From positions 3,596,001 to 3,660,000 of the forward strand of contig NZ_CP015750.1 in assembly GCF_001742185.1 (NCBI RefSeq): DNA of 64,000 nucleotides. The letters are read 5' to 3'. A program made the position numbers and the translations under genes. How positions within the stretch are numbered: position 1 is the first letter of the stretch; each line of letters begins with the position of its first letter. Of the stretch, positions 29,179 to 38,831 are shown one piece after another. The notes beneath the pieces were generated by a model. That model saw only the letters and a program-made list of their open reading frames with translations, was not told the DNA's origin and made no database searches. This DNA comes from Pectobacterium wasabiae CFBP 3304. Lineage in GTDB: Bacteria > Pseudomonadota > Gammaproteobacteria > Enterobacterales > Enterobacteriaceae.

Positions 29179-29515
29179 AATAGTTATCCTCTCTTTAATT
29201 ATTCAAAGTCTTACTGTTCAACGTGATTAATTATAACAGCGATAAAAATTAATATTGAAAAGAATTGCCTATCAAATGAATAGCCATAGCATAACGATAT
29301 TATGGTTATTTGTAGTCAGGATTTTTCTGATATCAATAATGTAGATGTGGCGAAATATTTTAATTTCCGCTGAAATACAATGTCATATATTGATGGATGT
29401 CATTATTACATGGGTAGAAATGATTATTATTCATTGGCGTTCGCATTGAAATAGAATGAAGGTGCTGTTTCCCTTCTTAAAACATATAGTGTGTTATTGA
29501 AAGGAATAGAGGGAA
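29179..29515. promoter_or_regulatory. A+T-rich divergent region between dps and the kinase gene
   Basis: 337 bases without a gene. Very A+T-rich, with several TATAAT-like and A/T-tract segments on both strands. It must contain the dps promoter, which in E. coli answers to OxyR, IHF and sigma-S; I could not place individual sites. Confidence 0.35.
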
Positions 29516-30055
29516 ATGAGAATTAATATTATTGGTACTAGCGGAAGTGGAAAATCTACGCTCGCACGTCATTTGTCTGAGAAGTTGGATGTACCCTACG
29601 TTGAAATGGATGCGTTGTTTTGGTTGAGTGACTGGCAAGGGAGAACGGATGCCGACTTCTTTCAACGGCTTGAAAGCGCACTGGAATCAGATGGTTGGGT
29701 GCTGGATGGCAACTATAACCGAACGAGAGATATTAAATGGCGCAATGTTGATGTCGTGATATGGGTCGATTACTGTTTTACCCGTACACTTTTCCAGGCT
29801 GTGCGGCGTGCCTATCTTCGGGCATGGCGCAAAGAGGAACTCTGGAGCGGTACAGGTAACAAAGAGTCCTTTCTTCGCAGTTTCTTTAGTCGAGATTCGA
29901 TTATATTCTGGACAATAAAAACCTATTCGAGAAACCGGAAGCGGTATCTGGCGGATTTAGCTGACCCTCGTTATCGCCATATCCGCTTTATTACCCTGCA
30001 TTCACCTCAGGAATGTGAAACTTTTCTGCAACATTTTCCCGAGGAAATGAAATAA
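29516..30055 (+). CDS. P-loop nucleotide kinase-like protein (topology modulation/FlaR family)
   Basis: A 179-residue protein with Walker A GTSGSGKST at residues 7-15, then LSEKLDVPYVEMDALFW and WVLDGNYNRTRDIKW, features shared with the small adenylate-kinase-like 'topology modulation' ATPases. Substrate unknown. The gene stands alone between dps and rhtA, in a slot occupied by other genes in E. coli. Confidence 0.75.
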   Translation: MRINIIGTSGSGKSTLARHLSEKLDVPYVEMDALFWLSDWQGRTDADFFQRLESALESDGWVLDGNYNRTRDIKWRNVDVVIWVDYCFTRTLFQAVRRAYLRAWRKEELWSGTGNKESFLRSFFSRDSIIFWTIKTYSRNRKRYLADLADPRYRHIRFITLHSPQECETFLQHFPEEMK

Positions 30056-30074
30056 GAACATATTCTATTTCTAT

Positions 30075-30956
30075 TTATGTCTTCTCTTCTTTACGTACCT
30101 CTGCTGATTTTATTGTCAACGTTGCGCCTAGTGAGGCGGTGATAATAAATATCAGCGCCATCCACTGTATAAACGCGAGGTGTTCGCCGAGGAAAAGTAT
30201 CCCGGACAAGGCGGCAATAGCGGGTTCCATACTCATTAGGGTGCTGAATGTTCTGGCGGGTAGACGTGTTAATGCCACCATTTCCAGAGAATAGGGCAGC
30301 GCAGTGGACAGGATTGCAACGGCAATGCCGAGCGGGAGTATCGTAAGCGAAAACAGCGTGCTTTCAGCGTAATATGCGCCAATAGGGCAGAAGATCAGTG
30401 CGGCAATACAGGAACCAATAGCAACGGTGCCTGGCCCATGATTTGCCCCTGCTTTTTGCCCGAATAGAATATAGAACGCCCAGCAGGCACCTGCACTAAT
30501 GGCGTAGGCAGCCCCCGTTAAATCAACATTTCCGATATTGTGACCCAGCGGCAATAAAAACCACAAACCCGCAACTGCAAGGAAAACCCATAGAAAATCA
30601 ATCAGTCTGCGTGAAGCTAACATAGCAACGGCAAGTGGACCGGTGAATTCCAGTGCGACGGCAATACCAAGTGGCACCGTCTGCAATGAGAGATAGAACA
30701 GAAAATTCATACCGCCCAACGTAATACCATAAATCAACAGCGGCAGGCGGTTGCTACTGAAGCGCATACGCCACGGTTTGAAAATGATGCACAGAATGAT
30801 CGTCCCAATTCCCAGACGTAATGCCGTAACGCCAGTGGCTCCGATGAGCGGAAACAGATTTTTGGCCAGAGCAGCTCCGCTTTGGATAGACAGCATCGAG
30901 ATAATGATGAGCAATACAGGGATGAATGATGACAAACGGTGGGGAAATAAGGTCAT
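30075..30956 (-). CDS. rhtA: Threonine/homoserine exporter RhtA
   Basis: A 293-residue EamA/DMT transporter with ten predicted membrane spans and two EamA repeats. It is strikingly like E. coli RhtA (GVTALRLGIGTIILC, GGMNFLFYLSLQTVPLGIAVALEFTGPLAVA, ILSTALPYSLEM in short stretches). It exports threonine and homoserine. I prefer the ATG at 30956 (MTLFPHRLSS); an upstream ATG at 31004 adds 16 unconserved residues. The neighbourhood dps-rhtA-ompX matches E. coli. Confidence 0.9.
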   Translation of the reverse strand: MTLFPHRLSSFIPVLLIIISMLSIQSGAALAKNLFPLIGATGVTALRLGIGTIILCIIFKPWRMRFSSNRLPLLIYGITLGGMNFLFYLSLQTVPLGIAVALEFTGPLAVAMLASRRLIDFLWVFLAVAGLWFLLPLGHNIGNVDLTGAAYAISAGACWAFYILFGQKAGANHGPGTVAIGSCIAALIFCPIGAYYAESTLFSLTILPLGIAVAILSTALPYSLEMVALTRLPARTFSTLMSMEPAIAALSGILFLGEHLAFIQWMALIFIITASLGATLTIKSAEVRKEEKT

Positions 30957-31332
30957 TCTTTTGGCCTTAAAAAAGGTATAACATTCCGTCGCTATTATAT
31001 CCAATTGTAAACAATTTGTCTGGTATGAATTGACTTTTATTGACCTTTATTTACGCATCATTTAACTGGGATTTTTTCATCCAATACCACTAGCATACAA
31101 ACTGAGCGAGAAATTCAGAATTGTCTGTTTTACCGCCCGGTGGTGAATTTATTTTTAATCTAACTGTCACAATGAAAACTTCAATATAATTAGTGTGATA
31201 GATTGATTTTGACAATATTTGTTACATCTAAAGCCTAATTGATAAATATTTATAGGGCGGCAAGCTCCGAACTTCTTTGTTATATTTACTGCGTTAGTTA
31301 GTCTTTCATAAAATGAATTTGAGGCTGTAAAT
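30957..31332. promoter_or_regulatory. Divergent control region of rhtA and ompX
   Basis: About 375 bases, strongly A+T-rich, with no gene. A TTGACA-like hexamer lies near 31210 on the plus strand, but a matching -10 at the right distance was not clear. It presumably contains the ompX promoter and a long leader. Confidence 0.35.
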
Positions 31333-31848
31333 ATGAAAAAAATCGCGTGTCTTTCCGCTCTGGCTTGTGTATTAGCCGTTGGCGCAGGTTCTGCATTTGC
31401 TGGTCAAAGCACCGTAACTGCCGGTTATGCTCAAGGTGATGCTCAGGGCGTACAAAATAAAGTTAAAGGTTTTAACCTGAAATATCGTTACGAGCAAGAT
31501 AATAACCCACTGGGCGTTATTAGCTCATTCACCTACCTGGAAAAAAATGGTAGTGATGACGGTTTTTATAACAAAGGTCAGTACATGGGCTTCACTGCGG
31601 GTCCTGCTTACCGTCTGAATGACTGGGCAAGCCTGTACGGCGTTGTTGGTTTCAGCCACGGTAAAGTTACAAGCAACGACACCAATGGTCTGGATAACGC
31701 CAGCAATGACGATTACGGCTTCACCTACGGTGCTGGTGTTCAGTTCAATCCAATCCAAGACGTTGCTCTGGATGTTGGTTACGAACAAAGCCGTATCCGT
31801 AGCGTTGACGTTGGTGCCTGGGCTGTTGGCGTAGGTTACCGCTTCTAA
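31333..31848 (+). CDS. ompX: Outer-membrane protein OmpX
   Basis: A 171-residue eight-stranded beta-barrel. A signal peptide of 23 residues ends at AFA before GQSTVTAGYAQGD, aromatic beta-strands alternate with loops, and the terminal GYRF ends in phenylalanine, as required by the Bam machinery. OmpX family members influence adhesion and resistance to host defences. Followed by a strong terminator. Confidence 0.96.
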   Translation: MKKIACLSALACVLAVGAGSAFAGQSTVTAGYAQGDAQGVQNKVKGFNLKYRYEQDNNPLGVISSFTYLEKNGSDDGFYNKGQYMGFTAGPAYRLNDWASLYGVVGFSHGKVTSNDTNGLDNASNDDYGFTYGAGVQFNPIQDVALDVGYEQSRIRSVDVGAWAVGVGYRF

Positions 31849-31901
31849 TCTAACCCTGTAGGGTTTTTATCCCTCAGTGTTGGCGTTAGCTGTGTCAGAA
31901 G

Positions 31902-31931
31902 AATCCGCTCTTTTTAGAGCGGATTTTTTTA
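31902..31931 (+). terminator. Terminator of ompX
   Basis: A 9-bp stem (aatccgctc/gagcggatt) with a 6-base loop and a run of T after it, about 50 bases past the ompX stop. Confidence 0.85.
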
Positions 31932-32138
31932 TGGATTTTTGTCTAAGCCAGCAACGAGCTTTACCCGTAATTTATCCAGTCGCCTTCCAACCGATCGATA
32001 TCCGGTCGTTCTTGCTGCCATTGATCACATGCATACTGTAACAGCCTATTATAAGATATTATCTTGACGTGAAGATTCTTTCTGTGAAGATAATGTTCAT
32101 CAGGCAGCAGTGACTTGTTTAAGCGATTGAGGTTATAC

Positions 32139-33308
32139 ATGGTAGTGGCATCAACGGCCCGCACGCGGGTTTTTCTTTTCTTCACGATTATCCTGTTGGG
32201 GTTGAATTTACGCCCTGTCTTGGCAGGCATTGGTCCGTTGTTGAATCATATTCAGGCTGCAACGGGTCTGGATGACAGCATGGCAGGGATGTTAACGACG
32301 CTCCCTGTGTTCGCTATGGGGTGGTGCGCGTTATATGGCGGGCAATTACAGGCGCGTCTCGGTGAGTATCGCGGAATCACGCTGGGTATCGTGGTCATTG
32401 CCTTGGCGTGTAGCGCCCGGTGGTGGCTGAATAGCGGTATTGCGCTGCTGGTTAGCGCTGCGCTTGCCGGAATCGGGATTGCCTTGATTCAGGCGCTGGT
32501 GCCGTCGTTTATCAAGCTCCATTTTGGTCGTCATAGCAGTCTTCTCATGGGCTTTTACACCACGGCGATAATGACCGGTGCGGCGTTTGCTGCTTCATCG
32601 GTTTCTCCGCTGGCAAATGCGTGGGGCTGGCAACGTGCATTGGCCTGCTGGGGAATTGTGGCGTTGGTTGCGGCGGTGGCCTGGCGATGCGTTCCTAAAG
32701 CGTATACCGCGAAGCAGGGTGCAGTGACCGTTTTAGCAACGCGTCGAAGTGGAATGGACTGGCTGCTGATGGTGTTCTTTGGTATTGGGACGGGCGCATA
32801 TACCTTGGTGCTAGCATGGTTACCGCCGTATTACATGCAACTGGGATTAGATGCGACACAAAGCGGTCTGATGTTAGGCGCATTAACGATGACGGAAGTG
32901 ATTTCCGGTCTGCTGGTATCAACGTTCATTAACCGTTTTCCCGATCGACGGAAGTTGCTGCTTCCTATTTTGGCTGTGATGCTGGTGGGCATGATTGGGC
33001 TGATTGCCGCCCCGCTGACGTTCACATACCCTATCATCATCATGCTGGGGATTGGGATTGGCGCGCTGTTCCCGCTGTCGCTGATTGTGGCATTGGATCA
33101 GGTGACTGAACCGCATAAAACGGGTTCGCTGATGGGTTTTGTGCAAGGTGGTGGTTATATCCTCGCCAGTTTAATGCCGCTGCTCGCCGGGTTTATACGT
33201 CAGCATACGGCGGGTCTGGAACAGGCTTGGATGATTATGACCGTCGGTGTGGTTGTGTTGATTATCATGGCGACCCGTTTTGCTCCGTTGACGAGCCCGG
33301 GCCGCTAA
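32139..33308 (+). CDS. MFS transporter of the CynX/NimT family
   Basis: A 389-residue major facilitator with twelve predicted spans. It is close to CynX in sequence pattern (LLGLNLRPVLAGIGPLL, MLTTLPVFAMGWCALYGG, DRRKLLLPILAVMLVG in part). Substrate not established; relatives move cyanate or nitroimidazoles. The ATG at 32139 follows ttgagg. No cynTS genes are next to it, so a cyanate role is not supported by context. Confidence 0.8.
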   Translation: MVVASTARTRVFLFFTIILLGLNLRPVLAGIGPLLNHIQAATGLDDSMAGMLTTLPVFAMGWCALYGGQLQARLGEYRGITLGIVVIALACSARWWLNSGIALLVSAALAGIGIALIQALVPSFIKLHFGRHSSLLMGFYTTAIMTGAAFAASSVSPLANAWGWQRALACWGIVALVAAVAWRCVPKAYTAKQGAVTVLATRRSGMDWLLMVFFGIGTGAYTLVLAWLPPYYMQLGLDATQSGLMLGALTMTEVISGLLVSTFINRFPDRRKLLLPILAVMLVGMIGLIAAPLTFTYPIIIMLGIGIGALFPLSLIVALDQVTEPHKTGSLMGFVQGGGYILASLMPLLAGFIRQHTAGLEQAWMIMTVGVVVLIIMATRFAPLTSPGR

Positions 33309-33328
33309 GCATGTTATTCTTGTTGTAA

Positions 33329-33350
33329 GCGAGCGGATGTCCTCGCTCGC
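33329..33350. terminator. Hairpin between converging MFS and MATE genes
   Basis: A perfect 7-bp G+C-rich stem (gcgagcg/cgctcgc) with an 8-base loop between two converging genes. The following bases are only weakly T-rich on either strand, so its strength as a terminator is uncertain. Confidence 0.45.
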
Positions 33351-33355
33351 CATCA

Positions 33356-34756
33356 TCAATCTGTCGGTGAGCGATAGCGCCATAGCCAGCGGCCGCTCAT
33401 CAGTCGGCGGTAATAGAAGAATCCGCGCACAATCCAATCAAAGAACATGCCCATCCACACGCCGATCACGCCAAAGCCGAGCATCACGCCGAGGATGTAT
33501 CCCGCGATGACCCGACATCCCCACATGCCTGCCATCGCTACCCACATGGTGTAGCTGGCATCTTTTGCTCCTTTCAGTCCAGCAGGTAATACCCACGATG
33601 CCGCCCAGATTGGCATAAATAGCGCATTAAGCCACAGGAGATGTTTTGCCACGTCGATTACTTCCGGCTCATTGGTGTAAAACGATGCCAAAAAGCTGGC
33701 GCTAGGGACCGAGAGAACGGCAAGAGCGCACAGCCCAATGTTGGATAGCCAGAAAATATGTTTTAGCTGACGAGTGGACTGCATGATCTGGCCTTTCCCC
33801 AGCCGTGTACCAACAATAATCGTGGCGGCTGCGCCGAGCGAATTACCGGGCAGGTTAATCAGCGTCGAGATGGAGAAAGCTATAAAGTTTCCAGCAATCA
33901 CTTCGGTTCCCATGCCTGCGACAAAGCGCTGGGTGATGAGTTTACCGATATTAAACATCACGGATTCGATGCTGGCGGGGATCCCGATGCTGAGTACCTC
34001 GTAGAGAATCGACACGGTAAAAGGTGCAAAGTAAGACCTGAAGGGAATGCGCAACGCACCGTTAAAACCGTGCATCAGCGTCAGAATCACGAGTATTGCT
34101 CCGATATAGCGTGAAATGGTAATTCCGATGCCTGCACCGATAAAACCGAGTCCCTCCCAGGAAAATGCCCCGTAAATCAGTAGGCTACTGATGGCAATGT
34201 TGAGGATATTCATCCCAATATTGATGACCATGGGTAACTTGGTATTCCCCGCGCCCCGGAGCGCGCCACAGCCGACTAGCGCGACAGCGACAGCAGGATA
34301 TCCCCACACTGTCCAGCGAAGGAACGTGAGAGCCAGCGTTTTAACCTGTTCATCGGCCTGTCCTGCGATCAGATCGATAATCGCCGAACCAGCGAATTCA
34401 ACCAGAGCGACCAATAGAAACGATGATAAAACTAGCAATGACATCGATTGACGAGCGGCAGATCGCGCTTGCTTTCTATTACGCTGTCCTAGACTGAAAG
34501 CAACAACAACGGCGGTCCCCAATGCGACCGCAGTGAAGAACGCAATGATGACCATGTTGAAGCTATCAGCCAGGCCGACGGCCGCCATGGCCTCTTTTCC
34601 CAGCCAACTGACCAGGAACGTACTGAAAACTCCCATCAACACGACGCAAAGGCCTTCAATAAAGATAGGGAAGGCGAGTGGTGAGATTTCTCTCCAGAAG
34701 AGAACGCGGTTGGAGTAACGCTTTTTATACCAGTCTGTATCTTTTAATTTTTTCAT
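33356..34756 (-). CDS. MATE-family multidrug/metabolite efflux pump
   Basis: A 466-residue protein with twelve predicted membrane spans and the two MATE repeats. The N-terminal part WREISPLAFPIFIEGLCVVLMG and the C-terminal GMFFDWIVRGFFYYRRLMSG are close to the YeeO/EmmdR branch. It uses an ion gradient to export drugs or flavins. The ATG at 34756 gives MKKLKDTDWYKK; a TTG eight codons upstream is possible but less likely. Confidence 0.85.
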   Translation of the reverse strand: MKKLKDTDWYKKRYSNRVLFWREISPLAFPIFIEGLCVVLMGVFSTFLVSWLGKEAMAAVGLADSFNMVIIAFFTAVALGTAVVVAFSLGQRNRKQARSAARQSMSLLVLSSFLLVALVEFAGSAIIDLIAGQADEQVKTLALTFLRWTVWGYPAVAVALVGCGALRGAGNTKLPMVINIGMNILNIAISSLLIYGAFSWEGLGFIGAGIGITISRYIGAILVILTLMHGFNGALRIPFRSYFAPFTVSILYEVLSIGIPASIESVMFNIGKLITQRFVAGMGTEVIAGNFIAFSISTLINLPGNSLGAAATIIVGTRLGKGQIMQSTRQLKHIFWLSNIGLCALAVLSVPSASFLASFYTNEPEVIDVAKHLLWLNALFMPIWAASWVLPAGLKGAKDASYTMWVAMAGMWGCRVIAGYILGVMLGFGVIGVWMGMFFDWIVRGFFYYRRLMSGRWLWRYRSPTD

Positions 34757-35129
34757 GAAACGGTCTTGGAGATATCTCAAGTTTCCCAGTCGATAAGGTA
34801 AACAGAACCATAGAATGGCCCGTAAATAGCATCATTTTTGTACGGTGCACTTATCTCTTTGATGCGATTGCGACAGCACGGCTGTTTTTAAAATAGTGTT
34901 CCTATTTACAGAGTATCAGTCGGCAAATCGATGTCCAGCCTCGATTGCTTTCCCTGCACGGAAAGTGGTTGCACGCGTACATTATTTAATTTAGATTTAA
35001 CTTAATTAGATTTGTCTAAACTAATGGCGGCACGCATACAATCAGCAATATCATCTTTCTTGCTGGCTGAACACCATGTTGAGTGGCGCATTATGATGGG
35101 TTTCAACGGCTCGAAAGAGGATCACGATC
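34757..35129. promoter_or_regulatory. Intergenic region upstream of ygaP-like gene, with operator-like repeats
   Basis: No gene. At 34991-35024 the sequence has two direct copies of ttagattt and a palindrome ttaga-tttg-tctaa (35006-35019), followed by another inverted copy ctaaactaa. In E. coli ygaP is controlled by the ArsR-type YgaV. This repeat could be an operator for such a regulator, although no regulator gene is adjacent here. Confidence 0.4.
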
Positions 35130-35666
35130 ATGCCAACACCACTTGCGATTTCACCCGCACAGGCCAGCAAATTGTTAGATGAAGGCGCGATACTCATTGA
35201 TATTCGCCAGCCGGAAGAGTACGCCCGCGAGCATATCGCACAGGCGAGATTGCGCCCGCTGAATCCCACAGCAGGATATGCTCTTCCTAAAGAGGATAGG
35301 GAAGGAAAGATTATAATTTTCCATTGTTTGTCTGGTATGCGTTCAGCACAGAATGCTGAGATTCTGATGCAGTCTGCGTTTCCGGCAACGGCCTTTTTAC
35401 TTAATGGTGGAATGACTGCCTGGAAAAAGGTGGGTTTTCCAACGGAAATCAATAATAAACAGCCAATTGACATCATGCGGCAGGTTCAAATCGCCGCTGG
35501 TGTACTTATTCTGAGTGGTGTATTACTGGGTTACAGCGTCAATAGTGCTTTCTTCCTGCTCTCTGGATTTGTGGGGGCGGGGTTGCTGTTTGCTGGCGTT
35601 ACCGGTTTTTGCGGTATGGCAAGGCTGTTAATGAAAATGCCGTGGAACCGTGGCGCCAAACGCTGA
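35130..35666 (+). CDS. ygaP: Membrane-associated rhodanese (YgaP-like)
   Basis: A 178-residue protein with an N-terminal rhodanese domain, whose active-site Cys66 lies in HCLSGMRS, and a C-terminal pair of membrane helices (QIAAGVLILSGVLLGYSVNSAFFLLSGFV in short pieces) ending FCGMARLLMKMPWN. The layout and C-terminus are those of E. coli YgaP, a thiosulfate sulfurtransferase of the inner membrane. The usual upstream ygaV regulator is absent. Confidence 0.9.
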   Translation: MPTPLAISPAQASKLLDEGAILIDIRQPEEYAREHIAQARLRPLNPTAGYALPKEDREGKIIIFHCLSGMRSAQNAEILMQSAFPATAFLLNGGMTAWKKVGFPTEINNKQPIDIMRQVQIAAGVLILSGVLLGYSVNSAFFLLSGFVGAGLLFAGVTGFCGMARLLMKMPWNRGAKR

Positions 35667-35723
35667 TTAGCGAAAATAGTAAGCGGAGTGTTAACCAATA
35701 ACGTTGAGAATAGGGGCTGTAGT

Positions 35724-36053
35724 ATGGACATGAAGAACATTCCGTTTGGTACGACTGATTGGTCACAAATAGAACCCACTGAGTATAAGGGGGAGTCGGG
35801 GATCGCGTATTGGCGAACACAGCGTTTTGATCATATCCGCGTCCGTATTGTCGAATACACGCCGGGCTATCTGGCTGATCACTGGTGCTCAAAAGGGCAT
35901 GTCCTGCTGTGCCTTGAAGGCGAACTTCATACGGAATTAGATGATGGTCGTGTTTTTGTCCTCAAACCTGGAATGAGCTATCAGGTTGCGGATAACGCGG
36001 AAGCGCATCGTTCCTACACTGAGACGGGCGCTAAGCTGTTTGTTGTCGATTGA
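35724..36053 (+). CDS. Small cupin-fold protein (DHCW-type family)
   Basis: A 109-residue single cupin domain. The first cupin box contains ADHWCSKGHVLLCLEGEL, the hallmark of the small family annotated as DHCW-motif cupins, and the second box is LKPGMSYQVADNAEAHRS. Metal binding is likely; substrate unknown. It starts at ATG 35724, about 57 bases after the ygaP-like gene, so the two may be co-transcribed. Confidence 0.75.
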   Translation: MDMKNIPFGTTDWSQIEPTEYKGESGIAYWRTQRFDHIRVRIVEYTPGYLADHWCSKGHVLLCLEGELHTELDDGRVFVLKPGMSYQVADNAEAHRSYTETGAKLFVVD

Positions 36054-36293
36054 TGTTATGGGCTACGTGGTGCTGCGGAGACAGATTGTGCAGTTGTTTC
36101 ATCATTCAATCGAACTAACATGGCGCACAACGTGGCGAAAGCATTAAGTGGACTGACACATGGAGTGGCTTGATTGCTGGCGGAGTTTGTGAAAGAACGA
36201 TATATCACAGTGCACTGAAGTCAGTTAGCGATGCCGAAATCTTGCTGATGAATAATGGTGCGGGATTTCGGCACAGGAGCGTTCTAAATTATT

Positions 36294-36776
36294 TCACATT
36301 TTTAGCTGTTTCACTGCGGCATCTATGTCTATTTCATCTTCTGAGAAGATTAACGTTGTTCCCTGAAAGGTGGTGATCGCCAGTTTTTTCAGCGAGCGCA
36401 TTTCACCAGGTTTAGTGCTTGATTTTGGTCTGATACTACTCATCAGTGCCCCCACAGACAGCACCACATTTTCTTTATCAATGTGGGTATCGGCAGGCAC
36501 TTCTTCGCTGTAAACCACGAAAGACTTGAGCGACGTGAGTTTTAAACGCTCGCCCGCGATATAGATGTATTTACTTTCCGGCACAACTTTTACAGCATAA
36601 GCCGATAGACCCTTGTTATTCGTAGTGGGTTCGAAGGTGACCGCCGCATCTTTCTTAATCAGATCAGGGTTGGCGACTTTAATCACATGAAAATAACGGT
36701 TATCACCGTTTTCATCTTTGATAAATCCAAAACCTTTATCTTTAAACCAGGTTGTGATCGTTCCGTTCATCGCCAT
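36294..36776 (-). CDS. Cold-shock-domain protein with C-terminal extension
   Basis: A 160-residue protein. The first ~65 residues form a cold-shock domain with RNP1 GFGFIKDE and a variant RNP2 (NRYFHVIKV). The other ~95 residues have no domain I recognise and include basic segments (RPKSSTKPGEMRSLKK). Single-stranded nucleic acid binding is likely; a specific role is not known. Start at 36776 with caggcgg upstream. Confidence 0.75.
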   Translation of the reverse strand: MAMNGTITTWFKDKGFGFIKDENGDNRYFHVIKVANPDLIKKDAAVTFEPTTNNKGLSAYAVKVVPESKYIYIAGERLKLTSLKSFVVYSEEVPADTHIDKENVVLSVGALMSSIRPKSSTKPGEMRSLKKLAITTFQGTTLIFSEDEIDIDAAVKQLKM

Positions 36777-37071
36777 TACCGCCTGCTTAATCGTTTATCT
36801 ACTCAGTTTTTGCAGCGCGCAGTGTAAAACACATTTCCTGCGCAGACCATGCCTTTGATTTAAGTCTGGACGATAAATTTCTGGTATGCGAGGGCGCGGT
36901 GACGATATAAGCGATAGAGAGTAAAATGCTGCGTCCAGTTGTGGTGAAAACGTTAACAGGGTGGTCGGCGACTATCTAGGATAAGACAGTGCTTTTATTG
37001 GCTGGCTGAACACAAAATATGACTGAAAAGCCCTGAAGGACTGTTCAGTCTAGGCATTTGTAAGACGTTTA

Positions 37072-37611
37072 TTACCACATTAAATCATCTGGCACTTTAA
37101 AATCAGCATACGGATCTTCTTCGTCTTGTTCTTCCTGACTAAGCGCACTATTTAATACAATGCTGTCCGCATCTCGCTGCATGATTTTATCGGCTACGAT
37201 GGCGGGGATAATAGCGTATTCACTCTCTCCGCTGTTATCGAGAACCAAACGTGCAATAGCGAGACGGCCACTAATCAACTGAGCCTGAGTCAGTTTGTCC
37301 ACATCTATTTTTTTAATTAAATTATTATCTGTGAAGTTAAAACCAACATTGCCTTTTGAAACATCAATCCTATTCATTTCAATAAGTTGCTTAACCTGGG
37401 CTTTATATTCTTTAGATAACGTCGCTTGTTTTTGTTGTTCGCTTAGCTGCTTGTCACGCTCAAGTTGCGCTTTTTTATTTTCTTCTACAGCCTCTCTTGC
37501 CTCACGAGCCTGAACGCGTGATTTTTTAGCTGTTCTTTGGACTTTGGCCATTTTTTTGCTGGTGACTAATCCAGCTTTTAGCATCTGCTCTTGTAAGGTG
37601 AGTTTTGTCAT
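37072..37611 (-). CDS. YaiL-like DUF2058 protein
   Basis: A 179-residue basic protein of the DUF2058 family (E. coli YaiL has the same length). It begins MTKLTLQEQMLKAGLVTSKKM, followed by a lysine/arginine-rich helix (KVQRTAKKSRVQAREAREA) and an acidic end (EEQDEEDPYADF). Nucleic-acid association has been suggested for the family. The ATG at 37611 matches the family start; the upstream extension is not conserved. Confidence 0.8.
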   Translation of the reverse strand: MTKLTLQEQMLKAGLVTSKKMAKVQRTAKKSRVQAREAREAVEENKKAQLERDKQLSEQQKQATLSKEYKAQVKQLIEMNRIDVSKGNVGFNFTDNNLIKKIDVDKLTQAQLISGRLAIARLVLDNSGESEYAIIPAIVADKIMQRDADSIVLNSALSQEEQDEEDPYADFKVPDDLMW

Positions 37612-37754
37612 CTTCGTTTCTAAACCAGTTGGATAATGTGTGGGATTATACCCGTAATTTTTGAGGCTATACCAGATTGCAGGATTTGATCGCTGCGTCA
37701 CTTGAATTTGGGGGAGACTGCTATCTACAGTTGGCGTTAGCTGGCCTCAGAATT

Positions 37755-37856
37755 GGATACAACGTTCAGTTTTGGGCACTATTCGTCCGTGAGCAGTGCC
37801 AGGATTTCTTAGGTGTTATGAGTGATATGCGATCATAACATCGCTACGTTGTATCC
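37755..37856. repeat. Inverted 11-bp repeats flanking a 102-bp segment
   Basis: ggatacaacgt at 37755-37765 and its exact reverse complement acgttgtatcc at 37846-37856, in the gap between two genes. The segment between encodes nothing obvious. It may be a tiny miniature element or a large hairpin. Confidence 0.35.
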
Positions 37857-37865
37857 TTTTCAAAA

Positions 37866-38111
37866 CTACTCATTGCCCCATTGATTCAGAAACATCGCTA
37901 TCTCATCAATACGTTGTTCGTCTATACCAGCCTCGCTGGCCATCTCTTTCTGCGCATCCTCGCTGATTTCTTCATTATTCATTAAGCGGGTGATCAGCAA
38001 CTGAAAATAGCGAGCCAGAGCTTCGCGTTCTGGCTCGCTCACCGACTTTGCGGATTCCGTCGAATATTCATCCGCGATGTCATAATATTTAAGTGGTATT
38101 TCATTGTTCAT
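37866..38111 (-). CDS. Small acidic protein of unknown function
   Basis: An 81-residue, helical, acidic protein ([47 protein letters not shown]). No domain is recognised. The start ATG at 38111 has a ctt-ggg spacer and a weak ribosome site. The helical hairpin layout resembles small immunity or chaperone-like proteins, but there is no toxin partner next to it, so this is left as unknown. Confidence 0.55.
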   Translation of the reverse strand: MNNEIPLKYYDIADEYSTESAKSVSEPEREALARYFQLLITRLMNNEEISEDAQKEMASEAGIDEQRIDEIAMFLNQWGNE

Positions 38112-38309
38112 AAGTAGCCCAAGGGTTAAGGTCTTTGTCAGTTGCTGCTTGCGTCATCTGGCCCGAATAATATCATTCTTATTCGACAAGAGTAATTCCA
38201 GTGGCAATTTCGTTATTGAACACGGTGGTGAAGGTATGAAACACCCGTGTAGCGACTCCTGATTTTTTCACGAAAGATGTTGGGTTTATATTGTAACCGA
38301 TTCGGTGGC

Positions 38310-38696
38310 TTAAAGCGGGCAGCTCAGATCCCCTTCTTTACAACGTAGCATGCTTTTGAATTCTTTTACGCGCGCGGCGGTTTTCTGTGTCAGGCACTGG
38401 GAATACAGCATGCCATGAACCGATCCCCCTGTTGTTGGGAAAGTCTGAAACTCACAGTCAGCGTCGCGATAGGAAATCCATCTTCTCTGCGCTGACTTGA
38501 GCAGTGCTTTGTGTTCTTCAATAACTGTCCGTTTTACGATATCTTGATAAAGCTTATTAAGCTCATCATCCACTTTTTTATACGTCTGATCCGCGCATTG
38601 ACTCATATCGAGTTGCGTGTTGGCGTTATTGCAATCCAAAGCCGCAGCTTGCGCCGTGGGCAGTAAAAAAAACCATACAATGGCTAATTTTTTCAT
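38310..38696 (-). CDS. Secreted LprI-like protein (DUF1311)
   Basis: A 128-residue precursor. The signal peptide MKKLAIVWFFLLPTAQAAA is followed by a four-cysteine domain (LDCNNANTQLDMSQCADQTYKKVDDELNKLY..., SAQRRWISYRDADCEF) typical of lysozyme-inhibitor LprI N-terminal-like proteins. It probably works in the periplasm; inhibition of lysozyme is family inference. Confidence 0.75.
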   Translation of the reverse strand: MKKLAIVWFFLLPTAQAAALDCNNANTQLDMSQCADQTYKKVDDELNKLYQDIVKRTVIEEHKALLKSAQRRWISYRDADCEFQTFPTTGGSVHGMLYSQCLTQKTAARVKEFKSMLRCKEGDLSCPL

Positions 38697-38831
38697 TATT
38701 TATCCTCTGTAAGCAGGAGCTACGTGGTTTTGTTGAATAAATCAGATTTTGGGTAAACGTGCTTATCGAAAGATCGCCTCTGAGGTAATGTGTACACTTT
38801 CCGGCATATCGGCCTTTATCACTTTGTTCAG

